Positions 54,341 to 63,408 are shown, counted from the first letter of the stretch. The stretch is 64,000 bases of DNA from an uncultured Caulobacteraceae bacterium (GCA_903872075.1 CAIQJF010000072.1:1-64000); one strand, 5' to 3'. Notes: generated from the sequence alone by a model not told the origin. A program made the numbers and translations.

Positions 54341-55209
54341 TGGCGAAACCGGACTGGGACCGCGAGGGCCGCGACTGGCCCAATCGCGCCGCCAGCCGAT
54401 TTGTGCTCGCAGGCGGGCTGCGCTGGCATGTGCAGGTCATGGGCCAGGGGCCGGTGATGCTGCTGCTCCACGGCGCCGGCGCGGCGACTCACTCCTGGCG
54501 CGACCTCGCCCCGCGCCTGGCGCGTGATTTCACGGTCGTGGCGCCGGACCTGCCGGGCCATGGCTTCACCCAGACACCGAACGCCGCCGGCCTGTCGCTG
54601 AACGGCATGGCCCGTGGCGTGACCTCCCTGCTCAAGGCGCTCGATCTGCGCCCTCAACTCGCCGTGGGTCACTCGGCCGGCGCGGCGATCGCCCTTCGCC
54701 TGCGCCTCGACGGCGCCGACCTCGAGGGCGGCGTGGTCAGCCTGAACGGGGCGCTGCAGCCGTTCCCAGGCGCGGCCGGCCATGTCTTCCCGGTGCTGGC
54801 GCGGCTGCTGTTTCTCAACCCCCTGGCCATTCAGATGTTCGCCTGGCGTGCCGCGTCGCCGGGAGCTGTGGCGCGGCTCATGGAAAGCACCGGATCGCGC
54901 ATCGACGCCAACGGCCTCGACCAGTACCGGCGCCTGTTGAGCACCACCGGTCACCTGGACGGGGCTCTGGGCATGATGGCGCATTGGGATCTTCTGCCGC
55001 TGCAGGCCGATCTGGCCCGGCTGCGCGGGCCCCTCACCCTGGTGGCGGCGCAGAACGATCTGGCCGTGCCGCCGCGCGTGGCCGAAGAGGCGAAGGCGCT
55101 GGTTCCGCACGCGGAGTTGATCGCCATTCCAGACCTCGGCCACCTGGCGCATGAAGAGGCGCCGGAGCGCTTCGCGGACCTGATCCGGACCGTCGCGAAA
55201 GCGGGTTGA
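54340..55209 (+). CDS. bchO: alpha/beta hydrolase BchO
   Basis: A 289-aa alpha/beta-fold hydrolase always found near bchID. The nucleophile elbow is VGHSAGAAIAL, the oxyanion region LLLHGAGAATHSW, and the catalytic His is in DLGHLAHEEAPERF. Its role in Mg-chelatase function is not established. ATG at 54340 overlaps the bchD stop; the reading frame extends far upstream within bchD as a shadow and is not part of the gene. Confidence 0.93.
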   Translation: MAKPDWDREGRDWPNRAASRFVLAGGLRWHVQVMGQGPVMLLLHGAGAATHSWRDLAPRLARDFTVVAPDLPGHGFTQTPNAAGLSLNGMARGVTSLLKALDLRPQLAVGHSAGAAIALRLRLDGADLEGGVVSLNGALQPFPGAAGHVFPVLARLLFLNPLAIQMFAWRAASPGAVARLMESTGSRIDANGLDQYRRLLSTTGHLDGALGMMAHWDLLPLQADLARLRGPLTLVAAQNDLAVPPRVAEEAKALVPHAELIAIPDLGHLAHEEAPERFADLIRTVAKAG

Positions 55210-55215
55210 GACGCC

Positions 55216-55261
55216 TTGTCAGACTCCGGCGGACGGGCTTTAGTGTCAGGAAATGTTGACA
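55216..55261 (+). promoter_or_regulatory. crtI promoter with PpsR box over the start codon
   Basis: TTGTCA at 55216-55221 and TTTAGT at 55239-55244 are spaced by 17 bases and form a good promoter. A perfect TGT-N12-ACA box, TGTCAGGAAATGTTGACA, spans 55244-55261 and contains the crtI ATG (55253). The predicted transcription start would be at about 55250-55252, giving almost no leader. Confidence 0.6.
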
Positions 55262-56785
55262 CTCGACCGCCCCCCGTCCGTTGACACCACCGCGGCTGAC
55301 CGCCGGTCGCACGCCATCGTCATCGGCAGCGGATTCGGCGGCCTGGCCGCGGCGGTGAGGCTGGGCGCCCGCGGCTACAGGGTCACGGTAGTTGAACGGC
55401 TCGACGCGGCCGGCGGACGCGCCTACGTCCATCGCCAGGACGGTTTCACCTTCGACGCCGGGCCGACCATCATCACGGTGCCCTATCTGTTCGAGGACCT
55501 CTGGGCCTTGTGCGGACGGAAGATGGCGGATGACATCGATCTTCGCGCCATGGACCCGTTCTATCGGGTCGTGTTCGACAACGGCGATGCGATCGAGTCC
55601 TTCGCCGATTCGGCGGCCATGCGGGCGGAAGTCGCGCGGTTCGCGCCACGCGACCTGGCCGGCTACGACCGGTTCATGGCCCGCAGCCGTGAACTCTGCT
55701 CCATCGGCTTCGAGAAACTGGGCCACATGCCCTTCGTTTCGCTGACCGACCTCGCCAAACAGGTGCCCGACATCATCCGCCTGGGCGGCTACCGCAGCGT
55801 CTACGGCATGGTCTCGTCCTATGTCAGGGACGAGCGCCTGCGCTTCCTGCTCAGCTTCCATCCCCTGTTCGTCGGCGGCAATCCCTTCGAGACCACGGCC
55901 GTCTACTGCATGATCTCCGATGTGGAACGCCGCTGGGGCGTGCACTTCCCCATGGGCGGCACGGGCGCTCTGGTGAAGGGGCTCGCCAATTTGATCGAAG
56001 GGCAGGGCGGGCGGTTCCGCTACAACGCCGAAGTCGCCGAAATCCTGGTGCGGGATGGAACGGCGCACGGCGTCCGCCTGACCTCCGGCGAGGAGATCGC
56101 CGCCGACATCGTCGTCTCCAACGCCGACGCGGCCTACACTTATCGCCATCTCGTGCCCGCCTCGGCCCGGCGCCGCTGGACAAATCGGAAGGTGGACCAC
56201 GCCGCCTACTCCATGGGCCTCTTCGTCTGGTACTTCGGCCTCGACCGCCGTTACGACGATGTGCGCCATCACACGATCCTGGTGGGACCCCGCTACCGCG
56301 GCCATGTGAACGAAATCTTCGCCGCGAAGTCGCTGCCCAGCGACATGAGCCTCTATCTGCACCGCCCGACGGCCACCGATCCGTCCCTGGCGCCTGAAGG
56401 CTGCGACGCCTTCTATGTGCTCTCGCCGGTGCCGCATCTCGACGCCGGGGTGGATTGGGCCACACAAGCCGAAACCTACCGCCGGAGCGTGGCGCGCCGC
56501 CTTTCGGAAACCGTTCTGCCGGGGTTCGAGGATCACATCGTGACATCTCGTATCGCCACACCCCAGGATTTCCAGGACCGCCTCTGCTCGGTGAAAGGCG
56601 CCGGCTTCAGCCTTGCGCCGAAGCTGACCCAAAGCACCTGGTTCCGCCCCCACAATCGCAGCGAAGATGTAAAGGGCCTGTATCTCGTCGGCGCCGGCAC
56701 CCAGCCCGGGGCCGGCGTGCCAGCCGTTCTTTCGTCCGCGCGAATCCTGGACCAGCTGGTCCCCGACCCGGTGACACATGGCTAA
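55253..56785 (+). CDS. crtI: phytoene desaturase
   Basis: A 510-aa FAD enzyme that converts phytoene to neurosporene or lycopene. It has the dinucleotide-binding motif AIVIGSGFGGLAAAVRLGARG and C-terminal GLYLVGAGTQPGAGVPAVL. The only in-frame starts ahead of the FAD motif are ATG 55253 and TTG 55256; both lie within a PpsR box and neither has a Shine-Dalgarno sequence, so a leaderless transcript is plausible. crtB overlaps its end by 8 bases. Confidence 0.96.
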   Translation: MLTLDRPPSVDTTAADRRSHAIVIGSGFGGLAAAVRLGARGYRVTVVERLDAAGGRAYVHRQDGFTFDAGPTIITVPYLFEDLWALCGRKMADDIDLRAMDPFYRVVFDNGDAIESFADSAAMRAEVARFAPRDLAGYDRFMARSRELCSIGFEKLGHMPFVSLTDLAKQVPDIIRLGGYRSVYGMVSSYVRDERLRFLLSFHPLFVGGNPFETTAVYCMISDVERRWGVHFPMGGTGALVKGLANLIEGQGGRFRYNAEVAEILVRDGTAHGVRLTSGEEIAADIVVSNADAAYTYRHLVPASARRRWTNRKVDHAAYSMGLFVWYFGLDRRYDDVRHHTILVGPRYRGHVNEIFAAKSLPSDMSLYLHRPTATDPSLAPEGCDAFYVLSPVPHLDAGVDWATQAETYRRSVARRLSETVLPGFEDHIVTSRIATPQDFQDRLCSVKGAGFSLAPKLTQSTWFRPHNRSEDVKGLYLVGAGTQPGAGVPAVLSSARILDQLVPDPVTHG

Positions 56786-57830
56786 ATCGGTATTCGCGGG
56801 CCCGGCCGATCGCGCCGCCTGCCGGGAGATGATCCGGGGAGGCTCACGGTCCTTCTACACAGCCTCCCTGCTGCTGCCCGAACGGGTCCGTGAAGGCGCC
56901 TATGCGCTCTATGGCTTCTGCCGCCTGTCGGACGACGCCGTTGACGTGGAGGACGGCGAGGACGACGCCGTCGCCCGCCTCAGGAACCGGCTCGACCGCG
57001 TCTACGCCGGCGATCCCCTGCCCGAAGCCGTGGATCGCGCCCTGGCCGACGCCGTGGATCAATTCGCCATTCCCCGCACCCTGCTGGACGCCCTGCTCGA
57101 AGGGCTGGAGTGGGACGCCCAAGGCCGGACCTACGAGACCCTGAGCGACGTCTACGCCTATGGCGCGCGGGTGGCCGGAGCCGTGGGCGGGATGATGGCG
57201 GCGCTGATGGGCGCTCGCACCCCGGGGCTGATCGCCCGGGCCTGCGATCTCGGCGTGGCGATGCAGCTCACGAACATCTCGCGAGATGTGGGCGAAGATG
57301 CGCGCATGGGGCGGCTGTATCTGCCCCGCGAATGGCTACGCGAGGCGGGCATCGACCCCGAGGCCTTCCTCGCCGCCCCGGCTTTCAGCCCTGAACTGGC
57401 GGGCGTGGTGGCCCGGCTGCTCGATCACGCCGATCTGCTGTACCGCCGCGCCGACTCTGGCGTGGCCGGTCTCGATCCGGCCTTCCGGCCCGCGATCTTC
57501 GCCGCGCGTCACCTCTATGCCGAGATCGGTGAACTTCTGAAGCGGCGAGGACTCGATTCCGTCTCACGCCGGACGACGGTGTCGGCCGGTCGCAAGATGG
57601 TTCTGCTCGGCCGCGCCGTTGGCGAGGCCCTGAGGCATAGGCGCGATGGCGTGGAGGCCCCCGCCTTGGCGGAAACGCAGTATCTCGTGGACGCGGTGCT
57701 TCGCGAGAACGACCGGCTGGCCGCGATCCCGTCGGGCCAACCGCGCGGCCTGCGCGCCGACCTGATCTGGACGATAGATCTGTTCACCACCCTGGAGGAC
57801 CGCGGTCGGCCCGCTCGCTCGACCCGGTAA
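56778..57830 (+). CDS. crtB: phytoene synthase
   Basis: A 350-aa prenyltransferase joining two geranylgeranyl diphosphates to phytoene. The two Asp-rich motifs are RLSDDAVDVEDGE and QLTNISRDVGEDARMGR. SGGSRSFYTASLLLP-like sequence (RGGSRSFYTASLLLP) marks the start. ATG at 56778 overlaps crtI. Confidence 0.97.
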   Translation: MAKSVFAGPADRAACREMIRGGSRSFYTASLLLPERVREGAYALYGFCRLSDDAVDVEDGEDDAVARLRNRLDRVYAGDPLPEAVDRALADAVDQFAIPRTLLDALLEGLEWDAQGRTYETLSDVYAYGARVAGAVGGMMAALMGARTPGLIARACDLGVAMQLTNISRDVGEDARMGRLYLPREWLREAGIDPEAFLAAPAFSPELAGVVARLLDHADLLYRRADSGVAGLDPAFRPAIFAARHLYAEIGELLKRRGLDSVSRRTTVSAGRKMVLLGRAVGEALRHRRDGVEAPALAETQYLVDAVLRENDRLAAIPSGQPRGLRADLIWTIDLFTTLEDRGRPARSTR

Positions 57831-57848
57831 TCGAACGGGAGACCCAAG

Positions 57849-58013
57849 ATGAAGGTCAGCCCCCTCTTCCTGCTGGAATTTCTGCTGTTCAACGGTGGCG
57901 CGCTCGTCTGGGCGGCGTGGGAGTACTGGCAGATCCGGCCGGGCAAGACGGACAAGACATCGACGCCGGAAGCCGGCGCGTCAGCGGACGATACGGGGCA
58001 TCCTGAACGGTAG
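57849..58013 (+). CDS. 54-aa small membrane protein after crtB
   Basis: An ORF of 54 codons, 18 bases after crtB, with high GC at third positions like its neighbours. It encodes one hydrophobic segment (LFLLEFLLFNGGALVWAAWEYW) followed by a polar tail rich in Thr/Ser/Asp. It overlaps the 3' end of the convergent crtC by 33 bases. The leader CGGGAGACCCAAG offers a GGGAG ribosome-binding site. The inferred topology is N-in/N-out single-span, size comparable to LH polypeptides, but it lacks a His liganding motif, so it is not an antenna subunit. Function unknown. Confidence 0.65.
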   Translation: MKVSPLFLLEFLLFNGGALVWAAWEYWQIRPGKTDKTSTPEAGASADDTGHPER

Positions 58014-58910
58014 CATCGCGCGGACGACCGGGGACCTGAGCCGGTTTAGCGAGAGGCTCTCGTGAACGATGGCGGCGGACTGGCCGCCGTAGCGGCCGCT
58101 CAGGGCCGACCGGGCGTAAAACGGCGTGTCCTCCAGAGTCTCACGCAGCGTCGGGGCATGCCCCGCCTCAGCCCGGATTCGCCGGGGGATGCGCCAGAGT
58201 GTCGAAGGAAGGCGCTGCCGCTCCGGCGGCGAGATCGGTTCTAGCGCGCCATCCGGTCCGAAGCGTAGCGCCAGATGCGCCTGATCTCCGCCCCGCCGAA
58301 CGAGGTCGTAGAACAACAAGGTGTCGGAGGTCAGGTGGGCCCGCGACCAGTCCCACGCCCGGAACGCATCCTCCAGCGGTTCCGAACCGGCATTGGTGTC
58401 GAAGTAGCCGTCGCCGCTCCAGCCGCCCGCGGGGTTCTCCAGCGACACCTCCACCCGGGCCCGCGGCAGGATCGGCCGCCAGATATGGCGTCCGTGAACG
58501 TCGAGGGCGAAGCCTTGCGCATTGATCGGGGCGGGATGAAGCCGAATCACCCCGCGCAGCCGCGACGGCGCGGGAGTCGTCACCTCGTCGAACCGCACGG
58601 TCAGCGCTCCGTCCTCCCACGCGATCCGGCTGGGGCCGATCGACAAGGTGTCCCGCGTGCGGCTCAGCGACTGGCGACCCCGCTCCGTCATGGCCCAACG
58701 GCGCCCGCCGGCGCCGTAGACGGCGACATTGACCGCGCAGTGGTTGTGCGGATCGTCGCGGCCGGACCAGGCGTAATAGGGTGAGAAGACGCTGCCGATG
58801 AAGGCGATGAGGGTCAGCCCGTGGCGCCCGTCGTCGCTGAGCGCGTCGACATACCACCAGACATAGCCACCCGGCGGAACGGCCGCGTCGAAGCCAGGTC
58901 CGCCATCAGC
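57981..58910 (-). CDS. crtC: carotenoid 1,2-hydratase, start codon unclear
   Basis: Hydroxyneurosporene synthase, which adds water to the psi end of acyclic carotenoids. The conserved family sequence starts at about FDAAVPPGGYVWWYVDALS, then FIGSVFSPYYAWSGR and HNHCAVNVAVYG, and ends LPFRMPRIVR. It overlaps the crtD 3' end in the -1 frame. No ATG, GTG or TTG exists in frame between base 59183 and the internal ATG of MTERGRQS (about 58691), which would drop the conserved N-terminus. The 5' boundary given here is therefore where homology-like sequence begins, not a start codon. A non-canonical start or -1 frameshift from crtD is possible. Confidence 0.85.
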   Translation of the reverse strand, partial: ADGGPGFDAAVPPGGYVWWYVDALSDDGRHGLTLIAFIGSVFSPYYAWSGRDDPHNHCAVNVAVYGAGGRRWAMTERGRQSLSRTRDTLSIGPSRIAWEDGALTVRFDEVTTPAPSRLRGVIRLHPAPINAQGFALDVHGRHIWRPILPRARVEVSLENPAGGWSGDGYFDTNAGSEPLEDAFRAWDWSRAHLTSDTLLFYDLVRRGGDQAHLALRFGPDGALEPISPPERQRLPSTLWRIPRRIRAEAGHAPTLRETLEDTPFYARSALSGRYGGQSAAIVHESLSLNRLRSPVVRAMLPFRMPRIVR

Positions 58911-60367
58911 CGCCGGGCCGCCAGCCGGCCGGACAAGGCCGCCATCGGCGCCCCCGCCCCCGGATGCACCCCGCCCCCGGCCAGATAGAGTCCCGGAATC
59001 CGGCTCGCCGCTCCCGGCCGCCGGAACGCCGCCGCCCAGCCGTGGGTCGCCTGCCCGTAGAGCGCCCCCCCCGTCGCCGGGTAGAGCGCCGCGAAGGTCT
59101 CCGGCGTCGCCACGGTTCGCGTCATCGGATCGTCCTGCAGGATCAGCCCGCGATGGGCCAGCCGGTCGAACACTCGCCTCTCGCATGCCGAAAGCTCCGC
59201 TGGATCAAGACTGGGCTGGTCACCGTTGGCCGGGGCGTTGATCAGCACCAACAGCCGTTCCGGCCCGTGGAGGGGTTCGGCCCGGTCATCCCGGTCCTGG
59301 GCGCAGACGTAGATGGTCGGAACGGCCGGAAATCGTCCGTGCGCCCGAATATCCTCGAACTCGGCCCGGTAGTCGCCGGAAAAGAACACGTTATGGCGGA
59401 CCAGCGGAAATCCGCGCGCCGGCGCGGCGATCGCCCAGGTGACCGCGGAGAGCGATCGCGCGGCGCCGGGCGGAACGGCCCGGAGGGGGCCGTCGCCGAG
59501 CAGGCCGCTGGCCAGGGCCTGGGGGTCGCCATTGAACACCACCCGATCAGCGGCGAATCGTTCGCCGTCGGCGGCTATCACGGCGCACGCCCGGCCTTCC
59601 GCGCAATCGATGGACGCCGCCGCCCGTTCATACAGGAACGTCACCCCGAGCGACCGCGCCGCCGCCTCGAGCGCCGCCGCGAGCCGGCCGAGGCCGCCGT
59701 CGACGGTCCATACGCCCTGCTGTTCCACGTGGGAGATCATCATCAGGGTCGCGGGCGCCAGGAACGGAGATGACCCACAGTAGGTCGCGTAACGGCCGAA
59801 CAGCTGCCGCAGCCTGGGATCCTGAAAATAGTCGCCGAGGACGTCCCACAGGGTGTCGAACGGCCGCAGCGCGAACAGATCACCCAGACGGCCGGCGCCG
59901 AAGCGACCGGCGAGACCCAGAGGCCCCGTCGCCTGAGCGTTGAGGAACCGGTCGCGGAGGAGGTCGTGAATCCGGCCGGACATGGCCCGATAGGCCCGGA
60001 ATCCCGCGGCCTCGGCGGATCCCGCGAACGCGCCAATGGCCTCCGTCGCGCGGTCGGTATCCGCGAACAGATCGAGCCGCGACTCGTCCGGCCAGACGTG
60101 ACGCGCAAGGATGTCGATCGGCCGAAGGCTGACAGCGCGATCGAGACTGCGCCCCGCGGCGGCGAAGAGTTCGTCGAACACCCAGCGCATGGTCAGAACG
60201 GTGGGGCCCGCGTCCACCGGCCTTCCGCCCACCATCACCTGACGCATCTTGCCGCCAGGCGCCGCGGACTGTTCCAGAACGGTGACGGCGAAGCCGGCGC
60301 GTGCAAGGTCGATGGCGCAACTGAGCCCGCCCATCCCCGCGCCGATCACCACCACCGTCTCCGCCAC
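58814..60367 (-). CDS. crtD: 1-hydroxycarotenoid 3,4-desaturase
   Basis: A 517-aa FAD desaturase (methoxyneurosporene dehydrogenase) acting after CrtC. The N-terminal nucleotide fold is VVVIGAGMGGLSCAIDLARAG and the C-terminal LYLAGGGVHPGAGAPMAALSGRLAAR closes the FAD site. Its last ~25 residues (STRPFRRVAMSGGMST) overlap the beginning of crtC in another frame. It is divergent from crtE, sharing the region at 60368-60473 that holds a PpsR box. Confidence 0.95.
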   Translation of the reverse strand: MAETVVVIGAGMGGLSCAIDLARAGFAVTVLEQSAAPGGKMRQVMVGGRPVDAGPTVLTMRWVFDELFAAAGRSLDRAVSLRPIDILARHVWPDESRLDLFADTDRATEAIGAFAGSAEAAGFRAYRAMSGRIHDLLRDRFLNAQATGPLGLAGRFGAGRLGDLFALRPFDTLWDVLGDYFQDPRLRQLFGRYATYCGSSPFLAPATLMMISHVEQQGVWTVDGGLGRLAAALEAAARSLGVTFLYERAAASIDCAEGRACAVIAADGERFAADRVVFNGDPQALASGLLGDGPLRAVPPGAARSLSAVTWAIAAPARGFPLVRHNVFFSGDYRAEFEDIRAHGRFPAVPTIYVCAQDRDDRAEPLHGPERLLVLINAPANGDQPSLDPAELSACERRVFDRLAHRGLILQDDPMTRTVATPETFAALYPATGGALYGQATHGWAAAFRRPGAASRIPGLYLAGGGVHPGAGAPMAALSGRLAARRLMADLASTRPFRRVAMSGGMSTRSATTGATG

Positions 60368-60408
60368 CCGGCGCCCTTCACGATTCCATCTATTTTGACA
60401 CTAGCATG

Positions 60409-60426
60409 TGTCCATTTTGCATGACA
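60409..60426 (+). promoter_or_regulatory. PpsR box between crtD and crtE
   Basis: TGTCCATTTTGCATGACA, a perfect TGT-N12-ACA site between the divergent crtD and crtE genes. A second half-site with TTGACA (60395-60400) lies just upstream, giving a possible -35 for crtE. Confidence 0.7.
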
Positions 60427-60473
60427 CTCTCCCCGAGAGCCGCTTAGCGGCCGAGGCGTTGGAGGACATGTCC

Positions 60474-61334
60474 ATGGCGCAGAGAGTCGAAGCCGCCCTC
60501 GAAATCGCGGTGAGCCGCGCGGAAACCGGCGCACCCCCCCTTCTGGCCGCGGCCGTTCGCCATGCGGTGTTCTCCGGCGGCGCACGTGTTCGCCCACAGC
60601 TGTGTCTGGCTATCGCCCAGGCCTGCGGCGATGACCAGCCCGGCCTGGCCGACGCCGCGGCCGCCGCGATCGAAATGCTGCATTGCGCATCGCTGGCGCA
60701 TGACGATCTGCCCTGTTTCGACGACGCCGCGACCCGCCGCGGCCGTCCGTCGGTTCACGCGCTCTACGGCGCGCCGCTGGCCGTCCTGGCGGGCGACGCC
60801 TTGATCGTCATGGCGTTTGAAACCGTGGCCCGCGCCGGCGTGGCCGCGCCGTCGCGGCTGCCGCTTCTGCTCGGGACTGTTGCCCGGGGCGTGGGGATGC
60901 CGGCGGGAATCGCCGCCGGCCAAGCCTGGGAAAGCGAGCCCTCGCCGCCGGTCGAAATCTATCACCAGGCCAAGACGGGCGCTCTGTTCGTGGCCGCCAC
61001 CATGTCCGGGGCGCTCGCCGCCGGCGCCGATCCGCAGCCATGGCGGGCGCTGGGCGAGGCGCTCGGCGCCGCCTATCAGGTCGCCGACGATCTGGCCGAC
61101 GCGGTTCTCACCGAGGCCGACCTCGGCAAGCCGACAGGTCGCGACGAAGCCCTTCATCGTCCCACCCTCGTCGGCCAGCTGGGCCTGCGCGGCGCCTACG
61201 ATCGCCTTCAGGCCCTGGTGGGAGAAGCCGTGGACGCCATTCCCCCCTGTGAAGGGGCCAGGGAGTTGCGGGAGCTCGTGCGCATGCAGGCCACCCGGCT
61301 CGCCCCGAAGCAGCTGGCCCGCAGCGCCGCCTGA
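60474..61334 (+). CDS. crtE: geranylgeranyl diphosphate synthase
   Basis: A 286-aa polyprenyl synthase making the C20 precursor for carotenoids and the bacteriochlorophyll tail. The first Asp-rich motif is HDDLPCFDDAATRRG and the second QVADDLADAVLTEADLG. I placed the start at ATG 60474 because GGAGGA (60461-60466) is then 7 bases upstream. An ATG at 60468 is too close, and a GTG at 60408 falls in the PpsR box. Confidence 0.96.
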   Translation: MAQRVEAALEIAVSRAETGAPPLLAAAVRHAVFSGGARVRPQLCLAIAQACGDDQPGLADAAAAAIEMLHCASLAHDDLPCFDDAATRRGRPSVHALYGAPLAVLAGDALIVMAFETVARAGVAAPSRLPLLLGTVARGVGMPAGIAAGQAWESEPSPPVEIYHQAKTGALFVAATMSGALAAGADPQPWRALGEALGAAYQVADDLADAVLTEADLGKPTGRDEALHRPTLVGQLGLRGAYDRLQALVGEAVDAIPPCEGARELRELVRMQATRLAPKQLARSAA

Positions 61335-61339
61335 CCCAC

Positions 61340-62458
61340 ATGATCCAGAAGGGGTGGCGCGCCCGCTGGATCGCGTGGCGCAATAGCTGGCTGTCGAATC
61401 CGGCCTTTCAACGTTGGGCGGCTGATTTTCCCCTGACCCGCGGCGTCGCGCGGCGGCGGTCAGCGGCCCTGTTCGATCTGGTTTCGGGCTTCGTCTATTC
61501 CCAGACCCTGGCCGCCGCCTTGCGCGTCGGGCTGCTGGACCGCCTCGCCGAAGGGGCCGGCTCGATTGACTCCCTGGCGAGCGCTATCGACCTGTCGCCG
61601 GACGCGGCGGAACGCCTGCTCGGCGCCTGCGCCGCCCTGGGTCTTTCCGAACGGGCGGGTGACGGCCAATGGGCGCTCGGCGCTCAGGGCGCGGCGCTGC
61701 GGGGCGCCTCCGGACTCTCCGACATGATCCGTCATCAGGCGCTTCTCTACAGCGATCTGAGCCGGCCGGAGGCGCTGCTGCGAAGCGAAGGTCCGGGGGC
61801 GGCCCTGGCCGGCTACTGGCCCTATGCCTCCGGTCTCTCCGGGGGCGCCGAAGGTCCCGCCGCGGTGGCTCCCTATTCGCGCCTGATGGCCGCCACACAG
61901 CCGGCCGTGGCCGCCGATATTCTCGACGCCTACGATATCGGCCGCCACAAACGTCTGCTGGACGTGGGTGGCGGGGACGGCGCCTTCCTGGCCGCAGCGG
62001 CGATCCGGGCCCCCGCCTTGCGTCTGGACCTGTTGGATCTCCCGGGCGTGACGGACCTGGCGCGCCGCCGGTTCGGCGAGTCCGGCCTGCTGGATCGGAT
62101 CGAGATTCACACGGGTGACTTCCTCACCGGCTCCCTGCCCCGCGGCGCCGATCTGATCACGCTCATCCGGATCCTTCACGACCACGATGACGCCGGCGTG
62201 GACCGGCTGCTGCGCGAGGCGCGGGAGGCGCTGGCGCCGGGCGGGGCGCTTCTGATCGCCGAACCCATGTCTGAGGCGCCGCGACGAGATCGGGTGTCCG
62301 ACGTCTATTTCGCCTTCTACCTCCTGGCCATGGGCCGGGGTCGCGCGCGCACCCCGGCCGACCTCATCGCCAGGCTCAAGGCCGCGGGGTTCAGCCACGC
62401 CCGCCGCATCCGGACGCGCTCGCCACATCTGTTGCGCGCCATTGTGGCCCACCCCTGA
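61340..62458 (+). CDS. crtF: demethylspheroidene O-methyltransferase
   Basis: A 372-aa SAM methyltransferase with an N-terminal dimerisation/helical domain and a C-terminal catalytic domain. The SAM motif is RLLDVGGGDGAFLAAAA. It methylates the 1-hydroxyl of demethylspheroidene to give spheroidene-type carotenoids. LFDLVSGFVYSQTLAAAL at the start is typical. It lies 5 bases after crtE. Confidence 0.95.
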   Translation: MIQKGWRARWIAWRNSWLSNPAFQRWAADFPLTRGVARRRSAALFDLVSGFVYSQTLAAALRVGLLDRLAEGAGSIDSLASAIDLSPDAAERLLGACAALGLSERAGDGQWALGAQGAALRGASGLSDMIRHQALLYSDLSRPEALLRSEGPGAALAGYWPYASGLSGGAEGPAAVAPYSRLMAATQPAVAADILDAYDIGRHKRLLDVGGGDGAFLAAAAIRAPALRLDLLDLPGVTDLARRRFGESGLLDRIEIHTGDFLTGSLPRGADLITLIRILHDHDDAGVDRLLREAREALAPGGALLIAEPMSEAPRRDRVSDVYFAFYLLAMGRGRARTPADLIARLKAAGFSHARRIRTRSPHLLRAIVAHP

Positions 62459-62469
62459 CGGAGCCGCCC

Positions 62470-63408
62470 ATGGACACCCTGGCCGTGGTCATCGAAGAAC
62501 CCGAGCGCCTTTCCCTGCGCCGCCTCACGCTCAAACCCGTCGCCGATGACGATCTGGTGGTCGAGGTGCGGTGGAGCGGAATCAGCACTGGCACCGAGCG
62601 CCTGCTGTGGAGCGGCCGCATGCCGCCGTTCCCGGGCATGGGCTATCCGCTCGTCCCCGGCTACGAATCGGTTGGCCGCGTGATCGACGCCGGCGCCGCG
62701 TCGCGGGACCGGATCGGCCAGACCGTGTTCGTGCCGGGCTCCTCCGGGTTCGAGGACGCCAGGGGCCTGTTTGGCGGCGCCGCCCGCCGGCTTGTGGTCG
62801 GCGGGGCCCGGGCGCCCGAGATCGCGGAGTCGCTCGGCGACCAGGGTGTGCTCATCGCCCTGGCGGCCACGGCCCGGCACGCCCTCGCCGCCGGCGCCGC
62901 GCCGGTCGATCTGATTGTCGGCCATGGCGTTCTGGGCCGCCTTCTGGCGCGGATCGCCGTGGCCATGGGGGGGCCGCCGCCGACGGTCTGGGAGACCAAC
63001 GCCCAGCGCCGCGCCGGGGCCGCCGGCTATGCGGTCATCCACCCGGATGAAGACCCACGCCGGGACTACCGGGCGATCTATGACGTCAGCGGCGATTCGA
63101 AACTGCTCAACACCCTGATCGGCCGGCTCGCCCGGGGCGGAGAGGTGGTGCTGGCGGGGTTCTATGATCAGCCCCTCTCCTTCGATTTTCCGCCGGCCTT
63201 CATGCGCGAGGCGCGCCTGCGCGTCGCCGCCGAATGGTCGCCGCCGGACCTCGCCGCCACCACGGAACTGATCGCCGGCGGGGGGCTGTCGCTGGACGGC
63301 CTCATCACCCACCGCGTCCGGGCTTCCGACGCGGATCAGGCCTATCGCACCGCCTTCGGCGACGCCGCCTGCCTCAAGATGGTGCTCGACTGGAGTGAGG
63401 CGTCGTGA
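62470..63408 (+). CDS. bchC: bacteriochlorophyllide a dehydrogenase
   Basis: A 312-aa medium-chain dehydrogenase-like enzyme oxidising the C3 hydroxyethyl group to acetyl. MDTLAVVIEEPERLSLRRL, VEVRWSGISTGTERLLWSG and VPGYESVGRV are diagnostic. It lacks the zinc ligands of typical alcohol dehydrogenases. It follows crtF by 11 bases, completing crtE-crtF-bchC, with bchX beyond a regulated promoter. Confidence 0.96.
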   Translation: MDTLAVVIEEPERLSLRRLTLKPVADDDLVVEVRWSGISTGTERLLWSGRMPPFPGMGYPLVPGYESVGRVIDAGAASRDRIGQTVFVPGSSGFEDARGLFGGAARRLVVGGARAPEIAESLGDQGVLIALAATARHALAAGAAPVDLIVGHGVLGRLLARIAVAMGGPPPTVWETNAQRRAGAAGYAVIHPDEDPRRDYRAIYDVSGDSKLLNTLIGRLARGGEVVLAGFYDQPLSFDFPPAFMREARLRVAAEWSPPDLAATTELIAGGGLSLDGLITHRVRASDADQAYRTAFGDAACLKMVLDWSEAS

